The translations under genes and the position numbers were made by a program. Of a DNA stretch of 64,000 nucleotides, positions 53,281 through 63,148 are shown one piece after another. Position 1 is the stretch's first letter, and the number at the start of each line of letters is the position of its first letter. This stretch comes from Polyangiaceae bacterium (lineage in GTDB: Bacteria > Myxococcota_A > Polyangia > Polyangiales > Polyangiaceae), in the NCBI GenBank assembly GCA_020633235.1, contig JACKEA010000010.1, positions 30,001-94,000 of the forward strand, written 5' to 3'. Below the pieces are notes generated by a model that was not told the DNA's origin, made no database searches, and was given only the letters and a program-made list of their open reading frames with translations.

Positions 53281-55133
53281 TGCGCCAACTGGCGTGGATC
53301 ACGCTCTTCGCCCTGCTGCTGGTGCTCTCGGGTTGTCGAACCCAGGAGTCGCCGCCGGGGCTGCTCAACGTCCTCGACTTCGCGCCGAGGCAGGCGGAGG
53401 TCGGGGACCGCATCGAGATCATCGGGACCGGGTTCCCGGAGGGGCGCAAGGCGACGCTCACGTTCCGCGGCGAGCTGCACCGCCCCGGGCGTGAGCCGAT
53501 TCGGAACGTGGAGATCGTGGCGCGCGCGACCAGCACGTCGCAGACGCGCATCGGCTTCGTGCTCACGGAAGAGATCGCGGACCAGCTGTGTGGCAAGGGC
53601 GACGACGCGGATCACACGACGTTCCACGGTGACGTGATCGCGGCCTTCGCTCCTCGCACCAGCGGCGCGCCGCCGGTGACCGGTGCGGTGCGGGACGTGG
53701 AGCTCGACTTGCCGGGTCCACCCATGCCACCGGCGGTGGTTGCGGCGCGCACGGAAGAGGGCAAGCGAGCGGCGGAGTTCTTCGGCGTGGTGCTGGAGGA
53801 CGACGAGGCCCGCGGTGGCATTCCCGTGAAGGCGCTCACGCCGGGCGGCCGCGGGGAGCGCGCTGGCCTCGAGGCGGGTGACGTGCTCGAAGAGGTGGAC
53901 GGCGTGCGCGTGCGCACGGTCGCGGATCTTTCGGTGGCGGGCGTGGGGCGCTTCGCCAAGATCGCCGTACGCCGCGGCAAGCTGACGGAACCGGTGGAGC
54001 TCAGCATCGACGTGCAGGGCTTTCGCCGTGCGGCGCCCAAGGACCTGGCGATGGCGGGAGCCATCGTGGGCCTGGCGGCCCTGTTGCTGTTGTCGTTCCT
54101 GTTTCCGGCTGCGCGTTTCGTCACCTTCCTGGAGCAACGCATCGCGCGGCGCTTGCGCCAGCGGCAGAAGCTCGCCGAGGTCCGCGCGCGCATGCGCCGC
54201 GGGCTGCGCGACGAAGGGACTTCTTCGAGCGGCGGGTTCGTCGCGCGGGTGGTGCCCTACCTCGCCTTCGTGGGTGTGAGCGCGGGCGGGACCATCGCCG
54301 TCTTTGGTCGCTCCTTGGTGCACCCGGATCTGGATCTGGGGATCATCGTCGTGGTGCTGCTCACGGCGCAGACGGCGTCCACGCTGGTGTGGAGCGGCTG
54401 GAAGGGCAAGCGACGTTGGTCGTTGTGGGGCGGCATCAAGGGAGCGCTCACGGCGGTGTCGCTCCGCATTCCCGCGCTGGTCGCCATCGCCACCGTGGTG
54501 CTCGCGGTAGGCAGCGCACGGGTGACGGACATCGTGGGCGCGCAAGGCGCGTTGCCCTGGGACTGGTTCGCGTTTCGGAGTCCGGTGTTCTTGGCGGCCT
54601 TCGTCCTCGTGATCGCGGCGTTGATCCCCTCGCGGGTGCGCAGCACGGGACCGCTCGAGGCTGCGGAGCTGGAGGGCGCGGGCCCGTCGTCGGCACCGAG
54701 TCACGCTTTGGCTTGGGTGGAGCTCTTGACCATGAGCCAGCTCGCCGCCCTGCTGTTTGCGGGCGGCTTTCGCGTTCCGTTCTTGGACGTTGCGATGAGC
54801 TGGAAGGGCTATGCCCTGGGCGCACTGCTGCTGCAGCTGAAGGCGTGGGGTATCGTGGCGATGGTGCTCGGGCTGCGCTGGGTGTTGCCGTTGCTCACGT
54901 TGGAACGGGCGCTGGGTATCTGGTGGCGCTGGATTCTGCCGGCGTCCCTGCTGGTGTTGGTGCTGAGCCTGGGCTGGGTGATCGGCTCGCGGTTTCCGTT
55001 GTTTCGGAACGTGGAGCCGCTGTTCGGGTACGTGCTTTTTGCAGCCACCCTGCTGGTCACGATCGTCGGGATCCGTCGCATTCGCCGCGAGCTTCGCGTG
55101 GCGCCGGCCGCCCACGTGAACCCCTGGCTCTGA
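53281..55133 (+). CDS. NuoH-like membrane protein fused to N-terminal lipoprotein signal, IPT/TIG-like and PDZ domains
   Basis: The 617-residue product begins with a lipobox (LLVLSGC, Cys19) and a segment resembling an IPT/TIG domain (VLDFAPRQAEVGDRIEIIGTGFPEG). A PDZ domain follows (about 165-245, GIPVKALTPGGRGERAGLEAGDVLEEVDG). From about 255 it has 7-8 hydrophobic helices whose order and loops follow NuoH: DLDLGIIVVVLL, WSLWGGIKGALTAVSLRIP (NuoH: ALLGGLRAAAQxISYEVP) and DIVGAQGALPWDWF. LEAAELEGAG and LLQLKAWGIVAMVLGLRWVLP also fit. The Glu of the SYE motif is Arg here. The NuoH N-terminal quinone-site segment is not present. It is followed by NuoL- and NuoM-like genes. An electron-transfer function is doubtful. 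Confidence 0.75.
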
Positions 55134-55190
55134 CCCGGCTTGAACTGCCCGGGGCCGCCACGCTAGGTTTCCGCGCCTCGCGGACGAACC

Positions 55191-57434
55191 ATGCCCGACC
55201 TTTCCGGCACGCTTCAATCGGTGGAGCTCGACGCCACGCTGTGGTTGGTGCCGGTGCTGCCGCTGCTCGCGTCCTTGGTGCTCGCGCTGTGGGGACGTGC
55301 CCTCACCCGTGACAAGACCTTGGGCGCCGCGCCAAGCGAACGTGTCGTTGGATATTTGGGTTGGGGCGGCGCGGCTGCCGCCGTGGTGGTGCTGTCCTAC
55401 GCCGGCGCGCGCCTCGCGGCATCGTCGGCCTCGCAGCGGATGCTGCTGTCGTCGCCCCTTTCACTCCTGCGCATCGGCTCGCTGGACGTCACGGCATCCT
55501 TCGTGCTGTCGCCGGCCATCGCCCTGGTCGCGCTGGCGGTGGCGCTGGTGGGCACGGCGCTCGCGTGGCGCGTGAGCCAAGACGCCGACGCGAAGGCGCC
55601 GGAGCTGGCCACCCGGCTCGCTTGGATCGAGCTCGGCGTGGGCGGCTCGCTCTTGGCCGTGATGGCGGACGACGTGGTGCTCGTGCTCATGGGCTGGGGC
55701 GCGATCGCGGTGGTGGTCGCCCTGGGCTCTCGGGCCGCAATGGTCCGCGCGCGCTTCGCGGCCCTCGCCGCGCTGTTCGGTGTGGGTCTTCTGTTCTGGT
55801 CGTTGGGCGGCGAGTGGATCGGCTCCGGCGACTACGTGCCGGACTTCCGCGCGCGTCTCGTCGCGGTACATCCGCCCGACGCCACCCCCCGCGCCCACGG
55901 TGACGAGACCGAGCCCACGGGATTCCTCACGCTCAGCGCCCTCACCGGCTCCCGCGTACGCGTGGGCGGCGTGTACCTGTGCGCCGTGGGTGACGACGGA
56001 AAGCCGGGCGGCGTCAGCCTGGCGGGACACGCCTGCAGGGTGTACGCCCGCTCGCCCTTCGTCCGTATTCCGGTGGCCGCGGCGATTCAGGACATCACGG
56101 TGGAGACGGGCCCCGGGAGCTACGATCTCACGGTGGAGAAGGTGCGCCTCGTGCGCGGCGTGGAGACGACCCTCGCCCTCACGGGGCCCACGCTCTCGCC
56201 GCGGCTGGCTCGCGATCAGCTCTCGCTGCGGGACGAGACCGGCGCCTACGTGGTCCAGGGCGAGCTTTCCAAGCGCAAGCTGTGGGGGCTTCCGGTGCTG
56301 GCGCTGGTGGGCGCGCTGCTGCTCCTTGCTGCGATCGCCAAGAGCGTCCGAACGGCAAAGGACGAGCTCTCGCCCCTCGGCGTTTCCGCGCTGGGCGTGG
56401 TGGCGGCGGCGGTATTGGCCGAGCGGCTGTCGTTCCTGGCCGGGCTGTCGACGGCCGCGAGCGTCGTGCTGGCGCTGGGCGGTGGGGTGTTCGCCCTGTG
56501 GATGGCGGCCCGCGCCGCGCATGCCGAGAAGCTGAACGCCGCGCTGTTCCAGATCGCGGCGGCCCAGCTCGGGGTCGTGTTGATCGGGCTGTCGGCGGAG
56601 TCCGACAGCCTCGCGCTGCTACACGTGGCGGTGACGTCCCTCTCCCTCGGCGCCATCGCGTTGCTCGCGCACGGTGTGCCAGGCGAGCTCGAAGCCGCAG
56701 CCGGCAAGGGCGCGCGGAGCAGAGCGCGGGCAGCGCAGGTGGCCGCCGCGGTGGCGACCGGCGCTCCGCTGCCGTTGGTCGGCATCGTGTGGGCCCGGGA
56801 CGCCATGGGCCGCGCGGTGTTCGCGACGGAAGGCGGCCCAGTGCCGACCTGGGTGCCGTACGTGCTCATGATGCTCACGGCGACCGTGGCGGCTTTTGCG
56901 ACGTGGCGCGTGGTGCTGATCGTGTGGCCCGCGCCGGACCAACAAAAGAAGACGGACAAGGGCGATGCCGTGGCCAGCATTGGGATGGCCCTTGCGGGCG
57001 TGGCGGGCGCGATGGGCCTGCTCGGGATTTCGGGGCCCATCGTGGCCGGCAAGGCTTCGGTGATCGCGACCACCCCGCTCATGGCGGAAGCCTCGCCCAT
57101 GGTCCACAGCGTGGGGATGGCCCTCACGGCGATCGCCCTCGGGTGCTCGTTGGTCGGCTGGATCCTGGCGCGGCAGCGCTATCGCGGAGAGTGGCAGAAG
57201 CGCGAAGCGCGACGTCCGGGCCACGGGCTTCTGAGTCGTGAATCGTTCGGGCCCGTACCGTTGGCGGCGGTTGCAGAGGCGGCGGGCGCTGCGGTCGTCC
57301 AGCTCACGCGTGCTCTTGGCGGCATGGACGCCGCAGAGCGCGAGCGCGAGCCCGAGCCGCCATCGGACACCGATGCGACGCCGGAGCGTTCGGTCAAGCG
57401 CCCGCGCGAGGAAAAGAAGCGAGGCAAGAAGTGA
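55191..57434 (+). CDS. NuoL-like (complex I antiporter-type) membrane protein with inserted soluble domain
   Basis: The 747-residue product starts as NuoL does (LWLVPVLPLLASLVLALWGR). It continues with a helix pair ending LLAVMADDVVLVLMGWGAIAV, equivalent to NuoL LLVLADNLLxxFVGWEGVG but with Gly170 for the Glu. Residues about 205-362 form a soluble, beta-rich insert (ARLVAVHPPD...VRVGGVYLCAVGDDG...DITVETGPGSYDLTV) where central helices are expected. Further helices follow, with LLHVAVTSLSLGAIALLAHG in the place of the Lys-bearing THAFFKALLFLxxG segment. It ends in a charged cytoplasmic tail (EREREPEPPSDTD). The family assignment is by pattern only. It overlaps the NuoM-like gene. Confidence 0.7.
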   Translation: MPDLSGTLQSVELDATLWLVPVLPLLASLVLALWGRALTRDKTLGAAPSERVVGYLGWGGAAAAVVVLSYAGARLAASSASQRMLLSSPLSLLRIGSLDVTASFVLSPAIALVALAVALVGTALAWRVSQDADAKAPELATRLAWIELGVGGSLLAVMADDVVLVLMGWGAIAVVVALGSRAAMVRARFAALAALFGVGLLFWSLGGEWIGSGDYVPDFRARLVAVHPPDATPRAHGDETEPTGFLTLSALTGSRVRVGGVYLCAVGDDGKPGGVSLAGHACRVYARSPFVRIPVAAAIQDITVETGPGSYDLTVEKVRLVRGVETTLALTGPTLSPRLARDQLSLRDETGAYVVQGELSKRKLWGLPVLALVGALLLLAAIAKSVRTAKDELSPLGVSALGVVAAAVLAERLSFLAGLSTAASVVLALGGGVFALWMAARAAHAEKLNAALFQIAAAQLGVVLIGLSAESDSLALLHVAVTSLSLGAIALLAHGVPGELEAAAGKGARSRARAAQVAAAVATGAPLPLVGIVWARDAMGRAVFATEGGPVPTWVPYVLMMLTATVAAFATWRVVLIVWPAPDQQKKTDKGDAVASIGMALAGVAGAMGLLGISGPIVAGKASVIATTPLMAEASPMVHSVGMALTAIALGCSLVGWILARQRYRGEWQKREARRPGHGLLSRESFGPVPLAAVAEAAGAAVVQLTRALGGMDAAEREREPEPPSDTDATPERSVKRPREEKKRGKK

Positions 57435-59389
57435 TGCGGCGCTTCATCGCGTTCTTCGTCGTGCTCTCGGTGCTGTTGACGACGGCGGTCTGCTTCGCCG
57501 GAGCGCCGGTGAAGGTCCATCCCCTGCGCGGGCCGGCGCCCGCACGCATGGTCGCGGAAGACGGCGACTGGGTGACCCACTTCGTGGTCGAGAACGTCAG
57601 CGGCGGGCCGGTGCAGATCCAAGAGCTTCGGCTGCTCGGCGGCGACGAGCACGATCCGCTGCTCCCGCGGGGCATGAAGGTGGCCTTCACGGACGGCAGC
57701 CCCCACGGGCGCCTGGCGGCGGGTGAGTCGAAGGAAGGGATCGTTCGCTGGTCACCGCCGAAGGGCAGCGAAATCCCCGAGATCCACGGCCACCTGCTGG
57801 TGGTGATGGAGGGCCACGCAGACGTGGCGCTTGGCTTCGCTGCCGTGCTTCACGGACAAACCGGCGCTCAGAACCCGCTGCTCTGGTGGGTCCTGGTCCC
57901 GTTGCTCGGAGCCGCGATCGCCTTCGGGGTACGGGGCCGAGGCAACCTCGAGCGGCAGCTGGTGTTCGTGGTGGCGGCGGCGCAGCTCGCTATCGGCATC
58001 TGGCTCGCGGCGCGCTTCGACCCGCGCTTCACGCGCTTCGACGGCGCCAGCGGATACCAGTGGCTGGAGCGCGTGCTGCTCTCGAAGCAGTGGGGCATCG
58101 AATACGCGCTGGGGGTGGATGGCGTGTCCCTCAGCTGGCTCTTCGTCGTACCGCTCACGCTGCTCGCGGCCCTGGGGCTCGGGTCCAATGGCGCTCGGCG
58201 CGTGCCCTGGCACTGGCTCCTGGCCCTTTGTGCGAGCGTGAGCTTTGGCGTGGTCACGCTGGATCTCGCGCTGTGGCTCGGCAGCTGGCTCTTGGCGGTG
58301 CTGTTCGTGGTGCTGACGCTCATGGACGACGCGGCGCTCGCGAAACGCGTGGGCGTGGTGCTGGGCGTCGGCATCGTGCTCGTCGCCGTCTCGGTGGTGC
58401 TCTCGTCCGGCAGCATCGGATCGCTGTGGCTGCTGGATGGCTCGCACGCCACGCGCAGCTTTTCCCTCATCGATCTGTCTCACGCCGCGGCGCGCGTGGG
58501 TGCGGCTCCGATCTTGGGCCTGGCACCGATGCAGGTGCTGTATCCGCTGTTGCTCGTCGGCTGCTTGGTGCTGATGGGCGCGGCCCCGCTCCATGGCTGG
58601 CTTTCGGCCGTGGCGGCCCGGGCGTCGGCGCCCGTTGCTACGGTGGTCATCGGCGCGCTGTCGTCTGCGGCGGGGTACGGCCTGCTGCGTGTCGCCTACA
58701 CCACGCTGCCGAGCGGCGTGCGCTGGGCGGCGCCCGCCACCTGCGCCGTGGGTGCGCTGGTCGTGCTCGCCGGCGCCCTCGCCAGTTGGGTGCAGAAGGA
58801 TCGCCGCGCGCTGGTCGCCGACGCCATCGCTGCGCAGACCGGCTTCGTGCTGCTCGCCGTGGGGGGCCTCACCGCCATCGGCGTGCAGGGGGCTATCGTC
58901 GTGCTCGCCGGCCGCGCGTTGCTCGCGCCGCTGTTGCTCGGTGCGCTGGGCTCCGAGAGCCGCGTGCTGGGCGTTGCCCGGGGCGTGGGCTTCGCCGCCG
59001 TGGTGGCGCTCCCGGGCACCGTGGGATTCGTCGGCGTCGGTCTCGCAAGCCTTGGAGCGTTGCCCAAGCAGCCTGTCTGGGCGTTCGTAGCTCTCGCGGC
59101 GCTGGTCATCCTTGGAGCGCAGCTGCATCGCGCCGCAAAGGTGGGACGTGAAGGTGCGTTGCCCACATCCGACGCCCTCGGAAGCGTGGCAGTGGCCGCG
59201 GTTCTCTCGTTGTTGCTTGGTGTGTGGCCTCACCCGTGGCTCTTCCGGGTGGATGCGGGAGTGCTCGATTTGGCAGCGCGCGTGAATCCGCCGGGCCTAC
59301 TGGAAGTGGTCCGTGCTCCCACATCGACCGAACGCGGGATGTTTGCTGGCAGATCTTCGCAGCGGCGGCGCACGACAGTTCCTGGCTGA
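57434..59389 (+). CDS. NuoM-like membrane protein with N-terminal exported beta-sandwich-like domain
   Basis: The 651-residue product has a signal peptide (FIAFFVVLSVLLTTAVCFA) and a beta-rich domain of about 110 residues (WVTHFVVENVSGGPVQIQEL). A multi-helix part follows NuoM: IEYALGVDGVSLSWLFVVPL (NuoM QYxLGVDGISL), MGAAPLHGWLSAVAARASAPVATV (NuoM PFHTWLPDAHVEAP) and SWVQKDRRALVADAIAAQTG (NuoM ALVQxDLKRLIAYSSVSHMG). The channel residues differ: the TM5 Glu region reads LGSWLL, the Lys before PLHGWL is Leu, and the LKLGTYG Lys is Ala in SSAAGYGLL. ATG 57434 overlaps the NuoL-like stop; GTG 57431 is equally possible. Confidence 0.75.
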   Translation: MRRFIAFFVVLSVLLTTAVCFAGAPVKVHPLRGPAPARMVAEDGDWVTHFVVENVSGGPVQIQELRLLGGDEHDPLLPRGMKVAFTDGSPHGRLAAGESKEGIVRWSPPKGSEIPEIHGHLLVVMEGHADVALGFAAVLHGQTGAQNPLLWWVLVPLLGAAIAFGVRGRGNLERQLVFVVAAAQLAIGIWLAARFDPRFTRFDGASGYQWLERVLLSKQWGIEYALGVDGVSLSWLFVVPLTLLAALGLGSNGARRVPWHWLLALCASVSFGVVTLDLALWLGSWLLAVLFVVLTLMDDAALAKRVGVVLGVGIVLVAVSVVLSSGSIGSLWLLDGSHATRSFSLIDLSHAAARVGAAPILGLAPMQVLYPLLLVGCLVLMGAAPLHGWLSAVAARASAPVATVVIGALSSAAGYGLLRVAYTTLPSGVRWAAPATCAVGALVVLAGALASWVQKDRRALVADAIAAQTGFVLLAVGGLTAIGVQGAIVVLAGRALLAPLLLGALGSESRVLGVARGVGFAAVVALPGTVGFVGVGLASLGALPKQPVWAFVALAALVILGAQLHRAAKVGREGALPTSDALGSVAVAAVLSLLLGVWPHPWLFRVDAGVLDLAARVNPPGLLEVVRAPTSTERGMFAGRSSQRRRTTVPG

Positions 59390-59444
59390 GACTCGTTCGC
59401 GTTCACCGACCTAATTCTTCTTAAAGGGTGGGGTTTTCCTGCCG

Positions 59445-60536
59445 TTGTCCACCATCGTGGTGACGACGGTTCGAGTCTTGTCTGCTCTGGCCCTTTCGGC
59501 GGCGTTCCTTGCGCCTGCCGTGGCACAGGCGGAGACCTGCCGCTGGCCGCAGGATTCACTGACGTTGGTGGTCGATCCCTCCCTGGACGACGTGCAGGGG
59601 CACGGCACCGCGGCGGTGGGCGCCGCGGTCTCGGCCTGGACTTCCGAGCCGGTTGCCCTGCCGGCGGTCACGGTGAAGGTCGCCGATGCGGACGCGGTCG
59701 GCTACGTGCCCGGGCTCGCCAACAAGAGCACCGTGCGCTTCGCGCCCAGTGGACATCCGCTGACCAAGGGAGCCCTGGCCGTGACGGTCGTCACCAAGAG
59801 CGTGAGTCAGGGCGTGATCTTGGACGCCGACGTCATCGTGAACGGGGACTACCACTTCCGGCTCCTGGACTTGGAGGACGACTCCCAGAGCGACGGGCCC
59901 ATCGTGTACGACCTGCAGAACACGCTCACCCACGAGCTGGGGCACGTGTTCGGCCTGGGGGAAGACTACGACCACACCGAGGCGACGATGTACGCTTACA
60001 CCAAGCCTCGGGAGACCAAGAAGCGCGTGCTGTCGGCGGACGATCTGGACAGCATCTCCCGGGTGTATGCGGCCGTCGCCGAGAGCGACGCTGGCGGTGC
60101 GTCCTGCGGTGTGGCGGGTGGTCCGAGCGGTGGCTCTCCGTGGATCGCGATCGTGGCCACCGCGGCCGGCGTGGCGTTGCTCCGGCGGCGGCGCTGGCGC
60201 TGGGCCCTCGTCGCCGGGAGCTTTGCTCTCGCCTTTGCGCTGCCCGGCCACGCCGAGGCGACGCCCGTGTGGGAGACGGCGCGGATCACCTCCGTGAGCG
60301 CGCACTGGGAAGGCGGCCTCATCGTCAGTGAGCTTTCCTGGCGTGGGGACGAATGCGACGAGACCTGCCCGGAGGGCGCGACGCTCGTTCTCGGCGGTCG
60401 GGTGGGCGACATCGTTCAGGTGGTCGGCCACGTGCCCACCCCAGAGGCGGGCGCGCGCGTGCGAGTGACGAGGACGAACGGTCAGACGGCGCTGGCTCCA
60501 GTTTTGGAACGAACGACCAACGAGGGAACGAGGTAG
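59445..60536 (+). CDS. Matrixin-like metalloprotease with internal MYXO-CTERM-like segment and second signal-like region
   Basis: The 363-residue frame starts at TTG 59445 (GTG 59457 is possible) with a signal peptide (VLSALALSAAFLAPAVAQA). The protease domain has HELGHVFGLGEDYD (zinc ligands from His163) and a downstream Met in ATMYAYT, as in matrixins. At Cys221 a MYXO-CTERM-like tail begins (GGASCGVAGG, helix WIAIVATAAGVALL, RRRRW), yet the frame continues without a break. It enters a second hydrophobic stretch (WALVAGSFALAFALPGHAEA) and about 90 more residues. The last part could be a separately initiated secreted protein (GTG 60171). It ends 3 bp before the PilZ gene. Confidence 0.75.
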   Translation: MSTIVVTTVRVLSALALSAAFLAPAVAQAETCRWPQDSLTLVVDPSLDDVQGHGTAAVGAAVSAWTSEPVALPAVTVKVADADAVGYVPGLANKSTVRFAPSGHPLTKGALAVTVVTKSVSQGVILDADVIVNGDYHFRLLDLEDDSQSDGPIVYDLQNTLTHELGHVFGLGEDYDHTEATMYAYTKPRETKKRVLSADDLDSISRVYAAVAESDAGGASCGVAGGPSGGSPWIAIVATAAGVALLRRRRWRWALVAGSFALAFALPGHAEATPVWETARITSVSAHWEGGLIVSELSWRGDECDETCPEGATLVLGGRVGDIVQVVGHVPTPEAGARVRVTRTNGQTALAPVLERTTNEGTR

Positions 60537-60539
60537 GCG

Positions 60540-60974
60540 ATGGAAGCAGTGAAGACCCAGGAGCTACGCAGCGAGCGGCCCGAAGCGCGCATCACCCGTC
60601 TCGAATCCAAGCACCCGAGCGCCGAGCCGAATCGCCGCATCCACCCCCGCTATGCCGTGGAGCTCGACGTGAGCGTGGGTAGCGACCACAACTTCTACGC
60701 GGGGTTCATCGAGAACATGAGCGTGGGCGGGGTGTTCATGGCCACCCATCTGCTCAAGCCGCTGGGCGAAATGATGGAGCTGACGATCTACTTGCCGGGG
60801 CGGGAACACCCGGTTCGCGCTCGCGGCGAGGTGCGCTGGGTGCGCGAGTTCAACGAAGCGAGCAACGTGCCGCCGGGCATGGGCATTCGCTTCGTGGAGG
60901 TGGACTCCGACTCCGTGCACGCGATCGACGAGTTCTTGGGAAGCCGCGAGCCCATGTTCTTCGACGACGACTGA
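60540..60974 (+). CDS. PilZ domain c-di-GMP receptor
   Basis: The 144-residue product is a single PilZ domain with both ligand motifs intact: NRRIHPR (RxxxR, about 31-37) and NMSVGGVF (D/NxSxxG). It should bind cyclic di-GMP and resembles stand-alone PilZ proteins of myxobacteria. An upstream GAGG (about 60529-60532) sits at a usable distance from ATG 60540. It follows the metalloprotease gene by 3 bp. Confidence 0.93.
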   Translation: MEAVKTQELRSERPEARITRLESKHPSAEPNRRIHPRYAVELDVSVGSDHNFYAGFIENMSVGGVFMATHLLKPLGEMMELTIYLPGREHPVRARGEVRWVREFNEASNVPPGMGIRFVEVDSDSVHAIDEFLGSREPMFFDDD

Positions 60975-60975
60975 C

Positions 60976-61001
60976 GGGTATCGCGCCGAGCCAACAAGAA
61001 A

Positions 61002-61002
<1 letters not shown>
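60976..61002 (-). repeat. Dispersed repeat, single arm (copy F)
   Basis: GGTATCGCGCCGAGCCAACAAGA matches the right arm of the array at 36481 (GTCGCGCCGCACCAACAAGA) in 16 or so of 20 positions. It lies between convergent PilZ and kinase genes, as copies A and E lie between convergent genes. Confidence 0.5.
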
Positions 61003-62377
<1,375 letters not shown>

Positions 62378-62381
<4 letters not shown>

Positions 62382-63040
62382 TGGCTGCCCCCCCGGTGAA
62401 TCGCCGAACGAATGACGTAAGCCGCGTGAGCCCGGGCGCCGTCCGCCCAACCGAGGAGCTCGATGGATCCGTGGAAGATGGCCACCCACGGGTCGGGAAC
62501 CAGTGCGATGGAGCGTACGACCCACAGGGCGCGCTCGAAAGGGATGTTCTCCCGCTGCTTGGGCGGCAGGTTGTTGTAGATGATCTCCGCGCAGCCCTGG
62601 ATGGTCTGCTCCGACGGGGGCACGGCCTGGCGCAGGGCCTCGTGAGCACGGCGCACCAGCCGCGCGACCTTGAGCACGACTCCGTGCCGCACGCCGTTCA
62701 TGGTCCAGGCGTCCCAGGCGCGGACGATGGCGGCCTGCTCCTCGTCGGGGATCAGACCGCGTGCGATGGCCGACTCCAAGGACTCGGCGAGGACCCGGGC
62801 GGCGCGCATCCATTCCGGAGCGTCCGCCGGCAAGGGGACGCGGGGCTGGGGAACCTTGCCGGAAGACGCCGCGATGGACTCCGGCGAGTCCAGGTCCAAG
62901 CGGGCGGTGAGCTGGATCAGCTCCTCCGCTGGGGGTGCGAAGGCGGTGACCGCATGCGTGGGGTCCTTGGGAAGGCGCTGCGTGCGCGGGTCACCCCGCA
63001 CCAGAGTCAGGGTTTCGTCCAGGTCGGGCCGACGGGTCAT
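62378..63040 (-). CDS. Helical protein of unknown function coupled to a Ser/Thr kinase
   Basis: The product (220 residues from ATG 63040; the frame is open to 63085) has no signal or membrane helix. Its C-terminal two-thirds is helical (EWMRAARVLAESLESAIARGLIPDEEQAAIVRAWDAW, LKVARLVRRAHEALRQAV, NIPFERALWVVRSIALVPDP). It looks like an acyl-CoA dehydrogenase C-terminal helix bundle in pattern (MARGLI...EEAALLRAWDA), but this is a loose resemblance. Coupling by ATGA overlap suggests it is a substrate or regulator of the kinase. Confidence 0.65.
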
Positions 63041-63148
63041 GCGTCGAGAGCTCTCCGCGAAATGAAGGGTAGGCGCGTTCCCCATGATGGCACCCGGCCC
63101 CGAAGCTGCAAAGTCCCAGCCCCCCTTGTGCTAGCATTCGCGGCCGAG

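Noticed and set aside
53281..59389. Ordinary nuo (complex I) operon
   Set aside because: No NuoA-G, I, J, K or N gene is present, the extra exported domains are foreign to complex I, and the proton-path residues are missing.
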